Assembly (NCBI GenBank): GCA_032718475.1
Contig: JAUCBJ010001945.1
Location: 39,434 to 103,433 of the forward strand
Length of the DNA: 64,000 nt
Direction: 5' to 3'
Origin: Nemertoderma westbladi
Taxonomy: Eukaryota; Xenacoelomorpha; Nemertodermatida; Nemertodermatidae
The notes beneath the pieces were generated by a model that did no database searches, was not told where the DNA came from, and worked only from the letters and a program-made list of their open reading frames with translations. This document shows, piece after piece, positions 1-10,963 of this stretch (positions are counted from its first letter, which is position 1; each line of letters starts with the position of its first letter). The translations under genes were made by a program, and so were the position numbers.

Positions 1-511
1 CACATTCCTTCCTGGAATCGGTCCATTCAGCTGAGTAACAGCTGTTCGTCCTTATCTCAACCCCCGTCATCGATACGCTCGTATGTAAGTATATCAGTTC
101 TAATTGTAATGACGCTGAATTAGTCGTTTATTATAAGATTCGAGTAGTAATGACACTGAATCAGTTATTTTGTAAATAAAAGTAATTGCGTAATTATGTG
201 ACCTCTAATACTTTATATGACTGCTAATACTTTATGTGACTGCTAATACTTTATGTGACTGCTATACTGATAATACTTTATGTGACTGCTAATACTTTAT
301 GTGATTGCTAATACGTCCATGGGTTTATTTCTGTCTCCAGGGTGATTTATCCTTCAATCGCAGTGGCAACCCTCAACTCCCACCGCTGGAATTACCAGGA
401 ACAGAAGATGACAGTACCACCTACCGGTCTGTAGGCGAACTCCACACTGCTAGTGTGCGCAGCTACAATTCGGTAGAAGGCGTTCGTCTTGGATATCCAA
501 AACGTTTATAA
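1..511 (+). CDS. 3' end of an unrecognised gene (two exons)
   Basis: The open frame at the left edge reads through position 84 and meets a strong donor (GTAAGT at 85-90). A pyrimidine-rich acceptor ends in CAG at 338-340, and the same phase continues from 341 to a TAA at 509-511. Both exon pieces are open and phase-compatible (phase 0), giving about 85 C-terminal residues. The peptide is rich in Ser, Pro and Asn, has no membrane segment, and ends in a basic GYPKRL tail, so it looks like the disordered tail of a larger protein whose body lies left of the window. A variant polyadenylation signal (ATTAAA) lies at 655-660. I do not recognise the family. The exon model rests on splice signals and codon content only. 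Confidence 0.45.
190..310. repeat. 19-bp tandem repeat in the intron of the left-edge gene
   Basis: About five imperfect copies of a unit reading TAATACTTTATGTGACTGC lie between the proposed donor (85) and acceptor (340). One copy carries a short indel. Confidence 0.75.
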
Positions 512-1170
512 TCCCGCAAACGTATGAAGTTACAACAGTTAACGTACCAAACTTTTTTATGTATATTCAGAACCCTCGCTGTTATCTCCACATCAGAACT
601 TTGTTCATATCCCCTTCGGTCTCAAGTAAATTATCTCACTAATTCCAGAATTTAATTAAATTTCCATAACATTAGAAATTAATAACATAAACATATATTG
701 GATCAGATATTTACTGGAATAGGTAGGCCTCCGAAGCGAGCTGACGTTGTGTTATTCATGAATCTGATTAGTTTTAATTCAGGTCGATTAAAGTATTATA
801 CAGTGTCATATATTATTAGTTCAGTGTTACATAATACGTGGCTTTAGTGCATTAAGTAAGTTGGTACTATTTCATCTATATTTCGGGCACTCTTATTATA
901 TGAAGTTAATTTGAATGGATAATTAAATGTACTTAAGACATAAACGATTGTGATAATGTTGAAAATGGTATAAAGTAATTTTCAGCAGGTCAACACGTAC
1001 CAAACATTAGGCCCACTGTCATGGCGACCTTACTCAAGCCCATGACAACACTAGGGTCTCTAACTGAGTGAGGTCGCCATGCCTAAACTGTTGTGCATAC
1101 ATAATATGCCTATAATTATTAAGTATACTTCTACCATATTATTCTTCTACTATATTACTATTATGAAATA
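512..1170. other. AT-rich flank, no gene seen
   Basis: No convincing coding frame. The only structure is an imperfect hairpin at 1021-1080: ATGGCGACCTTACTCA at 1021-1036 pairs with TGAGTGAGGTCGCCAT at 1065-1080, with a 28-nt loop. Confidence 0.6.
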
Positions 1171-1179
1171 TATTTATTA

Positions 1180-3085
1180 TGTTATAAATATAGGACAAGT
1201 GGAATTTGTGACAACACCTAAAAACGGCGATAACACTCAGTCTCATTAAAAAACTGTGGACCAAGTGAAACGGTGGACCAAGTGAAACGGTGGACCAAGT
1301 GAAACGGTGGACCAAGTGAAACGGTGGACCAAGAGAAACGGTGGACCAAGTGAAACGGTAGTCACACAATGTGAATAACAGTTTAGATCGCAGTCCTAAA
1401 ATAAATTCTGCCAAGTTTCGGCGCCGAGCAAACAAACGTCTTGGGATAACACTCAAAATGTCAAGACAACACTCAAATCATATGATTTAGTATTCTGCAA
1501 TACTGTTCACCACTTATCTTCCTGTAGGCCTACACTGTGTTGTATGTAGTTCTGTTCCTACTGTGTAAGTGCTGCAGTGTCAGCAGAGTGAATAGTTTGT
1601 GAGCTTATCATAGGGCCCTACTGTTACCGCTGTCTGTCTGTTCGTCGGTCTGTCTGCGAATGTTTGAAGGCTAATAAAAATCTTCGATGGAATTAACTAT
1701 AGGCAATGGTTGGAAATTAAATAGTGACACCCGTACGGTACACTATTCACTCTTCTGACACGACACTACAGCACTACATAACAGAACTTCATACAACACT
1801 GTAGGCCTACAGGTTAGCAACTACAGTAGTGATAGTTAGGAGCCCGCTCGACAGCGGGATACTTACTGTAAAAATCTCAGGTTATATAACACTGACTGAC
1901 TGACTGACTGATAATTACTAGGTTCAGGCACTTCCTGCCTGGTGATTTTGATGAAATTTTGCAAGTACATTGCTTTGGTGGCTCATAATCGCGTTACAAA
2001 ATTCCAGATCAATTCTATGTGTGGTATTCGATATACTTTGTTTTTTGACATTATTTTGTCGCGAAATTAATAGCAATGGTATAATAACAGCTGGTGTTCA
2101 TGATGAAATATGGCTTAATATGTTATACACAATCATAGTAAAACGTGTTGGTGGCCAAGTTGTTAAGGGGTGGATCAGGCGAATGAATTTTAGTTACACA
2201 AAGCAGTGTGTTGTGTCCTATTGCAGTTGTTACTCACTGTGGATTGCAAAATGTTTTATAGTTGACCTACACTATAATACAGTAGTTGCATGTATTTAAG
2301 GAGCCCGCTCTGGCCTACCGCCTAAGGAGTACCTATATTACATATTCACATAGAATTCACTGGGAAGAGATATTCCGCTTGACGACGGGGTAATACCTAT
2401 AGAAGGAAACTAAATTTGTTATTTGGCTCTATTCGTTGTTATTTATCTGGTTGTGCATCATAGGCATTTTTTATAAATATTCGGTAATCGTATCTTATAT
2501 CTTGTAAACGTGCTTGATAATGAAATTATTTGCTTCATATTATATTTTTGTTAGTGGTAGCTAAGTTGCATTTTTTATTATGTGGGGCGAGCCACAAAGT
2601 CAGCTAGCCTCACGCCTTGCAGTTTAGACAATTTTAGTTTACTTACTGCTGACTGACATAGTTCTTTGTAATAGTCTTGGCTAGGATTTTCCCCCCGGGC
2701 TCCTTCCAGCCAGCTTGCTGGCTTTCTAGTATTGCATAATACTGAATTATATGATTTGGGTGTTGCCCTGACTTTTTTGAGTGTTATCCCCAGACGTTTG
2801 GATGTTTACGACTTGCCATCGCTGTGCGGAGCCGAAACCTAGCAAAATTACTTTTAGGATTGCTATCTACTGGTATTCACAATGTTTGCGAAGTAGAAAA
2901 AAGTGGCCCCCCAGAACTATACTCCCCAGCAGTACTCATTTGGCTAGCATTTAAAGGATGCAAGGCAGAGATGCGCCCTGGCTAGTCCCTTTAAAGTTTG
3001 ACTGTTGTCTAATAATTTGATTGTGACTGATTATTATCATCGTTTTAGTGTTGTCACAAATTCAACCTATCCATAAATATACGAT
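1180..3085. mobile_element. Nested inverted-repeat (foldback-like) element
   Basis: The outer arms, about 1180-1515 and 2725-3085, are diverged reverse complements. Examples are GGAATTTGTGACAACAC near 1200 against the complement near 3055, and GGGATAACACTCAAA near 1443 against 2785. Inside is a second hairpin, 1523-1600 against 1735-1815, which shares TGTAGGCCTACA. The centre (about 1890-2296) is a fragment of the repeat family seen at 10964-14028; it shares GATTTTGATGAAATTTT and AATAACAGCTGGTGT. No transposase is present and I could not find target duplications, so the class is unknown and the exact ends are estimates. Confidence 0.6.
1250..1360. repeat. 17-bp tandem repeat
   Basis: Six near-perfect copies of GTGGACCAAGTGAAACG sit within the left arm of the inverted-repeat element. 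The right arm lacks them, so the array grew after the arms formed. Confidence 0.85.
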
Positions 3086-3371
3086 GTTTTTCTTACAAAT
3101 CTCTGTTAAGATGTGTATTTATAGTTGTTTCCATTTATTCGTTTTGTGCAAAATGTTAATATTTTTATTATTTTTGTATGATATACTATATTTCGACGTG
3201 GACCCTTGTGTATAATGTGCTATAAAGCATTAATGATTTCTTATGACCGTTTAAATAGAGATTACATAATAATAATATGTCGTTTTTTTCATTATTATCT
3301 ATACAACACTTACTATCCCTTATTTTGATTTATTACGTTATGACTCACGTTGAATTGTTCTAACGTATTTA
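3086..3371. other. AT-rich DNA, nothing recognised
   Basis: No reading frame or repeat relationship seen between the inverted-repeat element and the LINE fragment. Confidence 0.5.
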
Positions 3372-3504
3372 GCCGAGCTTTAAGGTACAATACACATCGC
3401 TGTGGCAACCACCCTCCGTGAACACAGATTAAGATTCAGTGGGCACTGCTGGAGAAGTAAAGACGAGGTCATACCAGATCTACTTTTCTGGCAACCAACC
3501 CATG
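3372..3504 (+). mobile_element. LINE fragment, left part, split by the LTR element
   Basis: This stretch is about 90% identical by eye to 48285-48418 in the LINE at 44.4-48.6 kb, from GCCGAGCTTTA to the CCATG at 3500-3504. It encodes the same C-terminal region (motif RRLRFSGHCW). The match stops exactly where the LTR begins (3505) and resumes after the other LTR at 18301. It therefore supplies the left half of an interrupted insertion site. The bases 3500-3504 (CCATG) recur at 18296-18300 as the target duplication. Confidence 0.9.
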
Positions 3505-4760
3505 TGTAAAAGCTTCTGTGGGATATAACTGGCCCCTTTTGCTTCGCAATCCAGTTTCCCCCCAGGCGCTGGAATACTCTAAAAAGGTTCTCTAACTGTA
3601 CATATATTCCCCTCGCCCGCAAGGTACCGTTACAGGTGTTTTAACGGACATAAAAGTCATTCTGCTATATACGTGTTTTGGCGGACATGGTAAGGCAAAA
3701 ATCCTGCAATGCACCAACTACCTTTCACAGCTTAGCCGTGATGATTCATATTACGACATCTAACAGCTGGTTGCTGACATGGAAACAGCCATTGGACGCA
3801 TGGTTCTTTGTTTGGCTTGAGCCAATCAGAGCGATTTTTCCTGTCGACGTGTAGCTTTTCGGCCGATCATAAGGAGAGTGTTCAGTCTTACTGTTTTCAC
3901 TTGATACTTTGTTGTTATTGCTGTCTAAGCCAGAAACACCGGCTCTAGAGTTAATTCTTTTCATACTTTAAGAAGAAACATTAGTAGGCTTAAATTATAG
4001 AGCGTATGACTGTTATCAGTCAAATCCATTCACAATTCAATACTTTGTTGTTATTACTGTTCAACATACATTATTATACTGCTATTTACTGTTGTGTTTG
4101 GTTGAATATTATTTGGAGAACATATATAAAGAACCCAAATTTCCCAATTTTCTTGATACACTACAGGTTAGAGAGACGGGTTATATATAGCGATTGCGAC
4201 TTATATTGTTGTGGTTTGTAGTGAATTTAATGCTATTTGATAAGCACTACATTGGTCCGTTGCTATTCCCTTTATATATGATAAAATACATTGACGGGCG
4301 GCAAATTAGTGAGCAGTATTGTGTGTTACCGGTAGTGTGCATGATTGTGACCGATAACTAAGCATTTCCTAAAGAATGCGCCTCATACGTGAATCTTAAG
4401 CCTTACCGACTTACCGTTGTGATTAGTATAAGTCATATCTCTGTTTACTTAGATAGAGCGCCACGTCCTAAAAGGAACTGTTAATATTTCCCGAAAGTGA
4501 ATAATATTAGTCAGAAATTAATTATTAATGATCAATCGAATAATACAATACCGTAAGCTTCACTGCAATAATAATCTAAGCCGACAGAATCCAGTCTCCC
4601 GGGATTATCCAGCGGGTGAATGGACGCGCACTAGGCTGGCTTCTGCTAATGTTGTGTTTATTGGTATTAAATATTGTCATCTTCTAGAGTCGATTTATAA
4701 ACCAAAAGACATATAAATTTTGGCAGGTTAAACTGCTAAAGGTCTTCAAAAGCGCGTACA
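3505..4760 (+). repeat. 5' LTR
   Basis: 1256 bp with TG/CA ends. A TATA-like TATATAAA lies at 4123-4130. Several short open frames inside it are the same in both LTRs, which reflects their near identity rather than coding. Confidence 0.93.
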
Positions 4761-7026
4761 ATAACAGTCATTGACTTTATTGCAGTAAGCAATAAAGTTG
4801 AAAGTACCGATCGACTGGTAAACCTGAACCGGTACTTCTGTAGGTCAGTAGGCCCAACTGCCAGAACCGGTACTGCTGTAGGTCAGTAGGTCCAACTGCC
4901 AGAACCGGCACTTCTGTAGGTCCGTAGGCCCAACTGCCCTAACCGGTACTTCCAGTATAAGTACATTAGTATTATTCGATTTTGATTATAGTATACCGGT
5001 AGGTCTTAGTATTTAATCAGGGAACGGCCGCCCTGATTTTTATTTGAGATTCTACTTATTTCTGTCGGTTTTATTTACTAGTAGGCTAATATTGAGCAGA
5101 AGGCGTGTGACCCTGCTCAGATTGTTCAGATAATTGTAGGCTGAGCTGCTGTCTGACTGTTGTTGGGTTTGGAGAGATTACGGCGTGTGTGGAGTTTGTC
5201 TGATAAAGTGCTGTTAGTAAGTTGGGGCAGCCATATGCTGCAAGGTCAATCCCCTCTTAAAGAATAAGTCGTACTACCGTGTTAGAACGCATACTAACTA
5301 ACTATTTCAGAATCTGCATATACTGTAGTTTATTTAGGCTTGATCGTAGTCTGCCAGCGTTTTGGCCTGTGTTTGTTTGTGTGGTCTGTTCAGGTACCGT
5401 AATAGTTATTACTCAGATATTTTGTAGGCTGGATTGTTGTCTAGCTATTATTAGGTCTGAAGAGATTGCTGCGTGTGTAGAGTTTGTCTGATAAAGCTCC
5501 GTTAGTAAGTTGGGCAGCCATAGCGGTAAGGTCAATCCCCTCTTAAAGAATAAGTCGTACTACCGTGTTAGAACGCATACTAACTAACTATTTCAGAATC
5601 TACACGTACGGTAGTTTATTTAGGCTTGGTGGTAGTCTGCCAGCGTTTTGGTTTGTATTTGTTTGAGTATTCTGTACGGGTAGCGTAATATTTATTATTC
5701 AGAGTTTATGCGATTATTCGCAACATTCATGTCCCCAAGTTTATTCCTACAGTAATTGTGTTTGTTATACATACCGTTATAGTTAAATTAACCCCGGTAC
5801 TACACGGGCTGCTTGGCGTAGGTAAAGACTGGTGACTTTGTGCTTCGGTCACTCCAGCAGATGCCGTGGTTCTTTTAACTGTTCAAGTATATCTAACTAC
5901 TGATTATTTGTTGTACCGGTACTTGTACCTAATTTAGGGTTTAGTGTACAGTGCTTTCCGAAGTAATTAGTGTGTAGGCAGTATATTTGTGTTGTAAAGT
6001 GGTTAATAGGCACGCTGGATCTGGTAGTCCGCGGTAATTAACTTCTAGGTAGGAACAATCCGTGATACATAACGTAGTACCTATAGCGATACGGTTATAG
6101 GTCGTCAGGCGGTGGTATTTTCCTATCTGGACAACGCAGTGTATTTACTACTACTTATTATTTTCAAATACCGTAGTACCCTGTCCGTTGTAATAACCAG
6201 GATTCTAACCCTTTGTTAGGCTGGTTTGTAGACTTCCTGTAAAATTACCCTAAAAATCTCGTACGTAATATTTTTGTTGTGTTTAACTAGAGATTTAATC
6301 TCACCCGTATCGTAAGTAATTTGTAGTATTAAGTAACTTAGGTAAATTAGAATTATCAGTTTTAGTGTCAAATAAATAGCACTTCACTGAGAGCGCACAG
6401 CTTCTGTGTAGTGACTCCCCCAGAAATAATAACATTTATTTCAAATATTGACAAAACCCTTTTAAACGGGTATATAAATATTATAAATCAACTCAAACGA
6501 TTTATAAATAGTAGGCCTGCCATACAACAACTAGGTCTCAATATCAGTTGGACTGCTGCTTAAATAACGGTAATAAAGTATGTTTAAGTAACCAAGTAAC
6601 CCTAAAATATTCAGAAATTCAATTATTCTAAAATAATTGACATACCGGTATTTACCATAGGCTTATTATATTTATTTCTATAAATTTGAGCTGAAATCAT
6701 ACCGGTATTCTGTAATTAATTCTAGTAATAATTATACTTATATATACTATAAGTGTCAGCTGTATACCGGTATTCACGATAGGCCTATTATATATTTATA
6801 TATATTTGTGCTAAAATTATATACCGGTACTCTGTGACAAATCTAGTCTGTAATAATACTTATATATATATATTATAAGCATACCGGTATTCTAATATAT
6901 TATATATATATCACGCTACACTGAGAAGCAGTATCGGTAATTAATTATTAGGCTAACAGTGATACTGAATTACTAGACTTGCTTTAACTGTAATATAGCA
7001 GTAGGCATTCGACTGTACAATCAAAC
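4761..7026 (+). promoter_or_regulatory. Long untranslated leader of the LTR element
   Basis: Right after the LTR a perfect 10-bp stem (ACTTTATTGC at 4774-4783, GCAATAAAGT at 4789-4798, 5-nt loop) occupies the place of a primer-binding or packaging region. Then come three copies of a 38-bp unit (4828-4952), two copies of a unit of about 286 bp (5120-5710), and two copies of a unit of about 121 bp (6640-6900) with ATACCGGTATT words. Each 286-bp copy carries TACTAACTAACTATTTCAG, which resembles a branch point followed by a 3' splice site. No gene is seen here. I could not match a tRNA-complementary primer site. Confidence 0.7.
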
Positions 7027-8238
7027 ATGGCTGACACAAGGCAAACTCTGTCAGATAGTCTCCTAGAAACAACAGCCTGTTTCTCGGATCAAAGTGTAGA
7101 GAATCCCAGACCGAGGTCTGAAACCCCTCATACTGTAAGAAGGGCAACCCCTGCAGTGGTTGTGACAGAACCTAGGTTGGTAGAAAAGATTTCGCAATTT
7201 GCGAAGTTAGTGAAGCGCCGTTGGTCTGCCATAGGCACTCGGGCCCAAGTCAAGCGGGATCAAGAAGAAGCTATAAAACAGCAGCAACCTCCTAGCCAAG
7301 AACCTGGTTCACAGCGGTCCGATAGCTCCAGTAGTTCGGATACTGTTGAGCGGACGCCAGAACGCGGAGCGAAGATGGCGGATACGGTTTATGATGGGCG
7401 GCCAGCCTGTGGGGAATCAACCGACGCCACTTCTTCTCAAGTGGAAAGTGAGGTGGAAAGCGAAGTGGAAAGTGAGGTGGAAAGCGAAGTGGAAAGCGAG
7501 GTGGAAAGCGAAGTGGAAAGCGAATTAACATCAGCAGAGAAGCCGCGAACTAGAGACGCTATCGACATTTATTTGTCCGACTATCAGCGATTCCTAGGAG
7601 ACGAAGAGTTGAGGAGACGGCTGTCTGGACTTTCCCCTAATAGTGAAGGAACCAAGCTTGTGTTGGACGCAATCGATGCCGAAATGTTAGCTGCAAACCA
7701 AGCTGAATGTGATGAAAAACTCCGCCTCATTAGAGTCCGAGAAGAACAAATAAAGAAAAGAAAGATAGAGGAACAAAGGGCGGCGGCTATGGCAGAAGCA
7801 GAAGTAGAAAGAAAGGCAGCGGCGGCAGATGCAAAGGCAGCGGCGGCAGATGCAAAAGCAGCAAAGGCAGTGGCAGAAGCAGAACGGAGAGCCGCTGAGC
7901 AGACTACCCAACTGGAGTTGGAAAATCTGCAAGAGACACAAGACAGTATAAATAAACAGTTTACTGCTAATCAAATGCAGATGATGAGAAAATCTACTCC
8001 CAAGCGCCAGGGATACACATCCTCGGAGGAAGGCGAGACCACCGATCCTGAAGGCGGAGGAAATAGATCTCATCTAAGTAGGCGTAGAAAAACATCTTAC
8101 CGTCGCAAATTGCCTGATTTGCCCCCAGCTGTTAAAAGACAGCTAACTAGCACAGACTTAGGTAGTGCAGAACCCATAGAACAATTTATCCAGGTCAAAA
8201 GGCTCCCTACAGATGCAGGAGACTGTCCACCAACTTAA
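7027..8238 (+). CDS. BEL/Pao-type element, N-terminal Gag-like ORF
   Basis: 403 residues beginning at the ATG at 7027, the first long frame after the leader. The N-terminal third is rich in Ser, Thr, Arg and Gln. A 12-bp minisatellite (7438-7524) encodes VESE repeats. Residues about 225-320 form a charged, Ala-rich stretch (KAAAADAKAA type) that should be a long helix or coiled coil. The C-terminal part is Lys/Arg-rich. The ORF overlaps the next one (8213) by 26 nt in a +1-shifted frame; the downstream frame is open from 8180. By position this is the amino-terminal part of Gag, with coiled-coil assembly the likely role. Whether the shift is programmed or a mutation cannot be told from one copy. 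Confidence 0.75.
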   Translation: MADTRQTLSDSLLETTACFSDQSVENPRPRSETPHTVRRATPAVVVTEPRLVEKISQFAKLVKRRWSAIGTRAQVKRDQEEAIKQQQPPSQEPGSQRSDSSSSSDTVERTPERGAKMADTVYDGRPACGESTDATSSQVESEVESEVESEVESEVESEVESEVESELTSAEKPRTRDAIDIYLSDYQRFLGDEELRRRLSGLSPNSEGTKLVLDAIDAEMLAANQAECDEKLRLIRVREEQIKKRKIEEQRAAAMAEAEVERKAAAADAKAAAADAKAAKAVAEAERRAAEQTTQLELENLQETQDSINKQFTANQMQMMRKSTPKRQGYTSSEEGETTDPEGGGNRSHLSRRRKTSYRRKLPDLPPAVKRQLTSTDLGSAEPIEQFIQVKRLPTDAGDCPPT

Positions 8239-10888
8239 GGGAACAGTGAGGGAAGGTAGAGCAGAGTTGCAAGAAGTGCAGCAAAGTATCGCACTAGAAC
8301 GCGATAAATTAGTCAATATACAAAAGGGCATACCAATACCCCCTGTAACATTGTGTCAACCTGTTAGGTCTGAAGTATTACATGCGCAAGGTGTGGAGCC
8401 TACACGCATCTATACTGCTAGTGAAGTTGAAACTCCTATAGCAAACCCTATTAAGGGTGATTATAGACCTGTTATTAATGATATTCCCTATAGACCTGAT
8501 AATGATCCGAGAACTTTATATACCGATAATTCGATATTAAATAACACGATGGCCCAAGAAAGCTTTACGCGTCAGATGGCTAGAACAGAAGCCCGCCAAG
8601 CGGTCAAAGTGGGAGAGATCGTCAAATTCAATGGAGATGAGATGAAATGGTTACCTTTCAACGAATATTACAAAGATAGCATACAGAACTCTGTACTATC
8701 TAACGGAGAGAAACTTAGATTCCTCATCAAGTGCTTGGAAGGACCTCCCAAGTTAATGGCGTTAAAGTTTATTGGACATCCAGATGGATTAAGACAAGTT
8801 TGGGATACATTAAACATCAGGTATGGTAACAAGGATAACATAGCTAAGTATTTGTATGCAAAATTAGTAGCCCCCCGACACTTCCTTAGTAGCGGGATTA
8901 TAGAGTTTTCCGATGAAATTCAAGAGATCTGTAGACAACTGGACTGGTTAGGTAAGTCGCATGAATATCAGAGTTCCATGGTCATTGGAGCCGTAGTCTC
9001 TACTTTACCAAAGGGTGGAGTATGTACGCGCTGGGACAAGAAAGTGTTGTACATGAATGAACAACAACGACGAAGTCCTACCATGGCTGATCTCATGTCT
9101 TTCTTAGATAGTGAAGTAAAATTACAACTCATAAGGCAGTCCCGAGAGAAAACATCGGAAAATAAGGTAAGTGAGAAACCCGTTTCTAGGAGAAGGATAA
9201 TACCAGTGTGTTATACTGACGACGGCGAAAGCCAAGCTTCTCAAGAAGAGGACAGCGGGAAAGACACAGCAAAATCTTACTATGACAACAAGACCTATAA
9301 AGACGTAAGTAACTACAAGTCTCGAACCAGTGACAGGAGAGAACAGGTAACAACAACTCCTCCTACGTCTCCTAAGATAATTCACGGAAGAAAGCCCGAA
9401 GAAAGAACGAGAGTGCAGAACGTTAACCAAGTTAAGGTGAGTAACATCAAACCAAAATGTGCGCTGTGCGACGGGCCCCACCGTTTGAGTGCGTGTGCAG
9501 AATTCCTAAAGAAATCCCTGGCAGATAGACGTGGAGTCCTGTGGGATAAGCGGTTATGTTATAACTGTCTCAGACGCGGACACCAGCGGCGAACCTGTTA
9601 CTCTGACGCAAGGTGTGCTAAGTGCGGCGCGAAACATCATAGCTTGTTGCACACGGAATTCGAACGAAACAGCCCGAGTCAGGTAAGTGAGCCCAAATCA
9701 CATGTCCAATTCAGTGATGTGAACGACACTGACCAAAGTTCTGAGTGGGAAGGATTCTATACGGACGAATTCTCCGATGCCAACGAATCCTGTTATCTAA
9801 TAAATACCGCAGTGTATCGAGCACTTACGTACGAAAAAGACACCGACACGGAGTTCCCCCCAACCACCTTTGACAAACAACCATCTTGGAAAGCTCCAGC
9901 TTCCAACGTAGGAATCAGAGAATTTCCTGTAGTTCAAGTAAGAGTTCACGGTCTTAACAAAAGCTACATAGTGAACGCCCTCCTTGACTCCGGCAGCACA
10001 GGAACATTCATCGATCAAGAACTGGCCGAAGATATCTTTGCTGGACAACCCAAGTTCCGGACTAAATTGAATATGTCAGGAATTATGCAGGTTTGGAAAT
10101 CTACCCTAACGGCAGATTACTATGTAGGTGTGTTGTCCACCACCCAGGATAAGTTAGGAACACAAGGTATAAGGTCAGTAAAAATGGTGGCTATAAAGAA
10201 CTTTGCTACTACTCAAGCAGAACCTTATAACTGGGACGAGGACGAGTGCATCCAACATCTTGAGATACCTCGATTCCAGACAGATTATCCTGGAGTGCAA
10301 ATACTCATCGGCCAAAACGCGCATGAGGCGCTCGAGACATTGGAGAAACGGCCTGCTCAACCGCAGCCATTACAAACCTATGCGGTAAGAACTAGAGTAG
10401 GTTGGTACTTCACTGGCCCTTCCCGTAGAACGCTCAAAGAGAGATTACCTCAACAACAGGTATACAAAGTAAAGGAATGGGAAGTGGAGAGCAGTGATGT
10501 GGACGATCCAACTGAGGGAACACCATACTCCTCAGATAATGACGATATTAACTCCAATGTAGATCTATGGAGACATTGCCTTGGGACGATTAATCCAGCC
10601 GACATTGCTTCCAGAGGAGCAACTCCTCAAGAAATGATAGATACTCCAGGCTGGTTAGGTGGATCCGACTTCTTAAGTAAAGAAGAAGAATGGCCTCCTC
10701 ATCTTACCACGGCTGAGATTAGACAGGCCAAGGGAGCGGAGAAAGTAACACAACAACTCAATCGCCCAGCTAGTCGTTTATGTTTACTGGAAAGAGACCG
10801 AAAACTGTCCGGAAACTATGGAAGGCAAGATACTCTTCCTACGACTACTTCCCTAATCCGACAAATATCTAGGGACTCCATAACGTGA
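8213..10888 (+). CDS. BEL/Pao Gag-protease polyprotein with internal RT deletion
   Basis: 891 residues. Residues about 1-45 continue a coiled coil. About 110-300 match the DUF1759-type Gag core of BEL/Pao elements (motifs IVKFNGDEMKW and LIKCLEGPPKLMA). About 415-480 carry Cys/His knuckles (CALCDGPHRLSAC, CYNCLRRGHQRRTC, CAKCGAKHHSLLH). About 575-740 form the DUF1758-type aspartic protease with LLDSGSTGTFID, catalytic Asp near residue 591. The frame then jumps near residues 765-785 to the conserved tail that normally follows RNase H (NPADIASRG, then GPSWL-like WLGGSDFL). RT and RNase H are therefore missing, yet the reading frame is kept. No integrase follows the stop. It probably yields Gag and protease only. 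Confidence 0.85.
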   Translation: MQETVHQLKGTVREGRAELQEVQQSIALERDKLVNIQKGIPIPPVTLCQPVRSEVLHAQGVEPTRIYTASEVETPIANPIKGDYRPVINDIPYRPDNDPRTLYTDNSILNNTMAQESFTRQMARTEARQAVKVGEIVKFNGDEMKWLPFNEYYKDSIQNSVLSNGEKLRFLIKCLEGPPKLMALKFIGHPDGLRQVWDTLNIRYGNKDNIAKYLYAKLVAPRHFLSSGIIEFSDEIQEICRQLDWLGKSHEYQSSMVIGAVVSTLPKGGVCTRWDKKVLYMNEQQRRSPTMADLMSFLDSEVKLQLIRQSREKTSENKVSEKPVSRRRIIPVCYTDDGESQASQEEDSGKDTAKSYYDNKTYKDVSNYKSRTSDRREQVTTTPPTSPKIIHGRKPEERTRVQNVNQVKVSNIKPKCALCDGPHRLSACAEFLKKSLADRRGVLWDKRLCYNCLRRGHQRRTCYSDARCAKCGAKHHSLLHTEFERNSPSQVSEPKSHVQFSDVNDTDQSSEWEGFYTDEFSDANESCYLINTAVYRALTYEKDTDTEFPPTTFDKQPSWKAPASNVGIREFPVVQVRVHGLNKSYIVNALLDSGSTGTFIDQELAEDIFAGQPKFRTKLNMSGIMQVWKSTLTADYYVGVLSTTQDKLGTQGIRSVKMVAIKNFATTQAEPYNWDEDECIQHLEIPRFQTDYPGVQILIGQNAHEALETLEKRPAQPQPLQTYAVRTRVGWYFTGPSRRTLKERLPQQQVYKVKEWEVESSDVDDPTEGTPYSSDNDDINSNVDLWRHCLGTINPADIASRGATPQEMIDTPGWLGGSDFLSKEEEWPPHLTTAEIRQAKGAEKVTQQLNRPASRLCLLERDRKLSGNYGRQDTLPTTTSLIRQISRDSIT

Positions 10889-10963
10889 TAGCATGTGGAG
10901 TGGGCGTGTGACTACATTATTTTATATTTGTTTTTATTTTATATTTATGTATGTATTATTATC

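Noticed and set aside
3746-4716. Short frames within the LTRs as genes
   Set aside because: Present in both LTRs only because the LTRs are nearly identical; no coding features.
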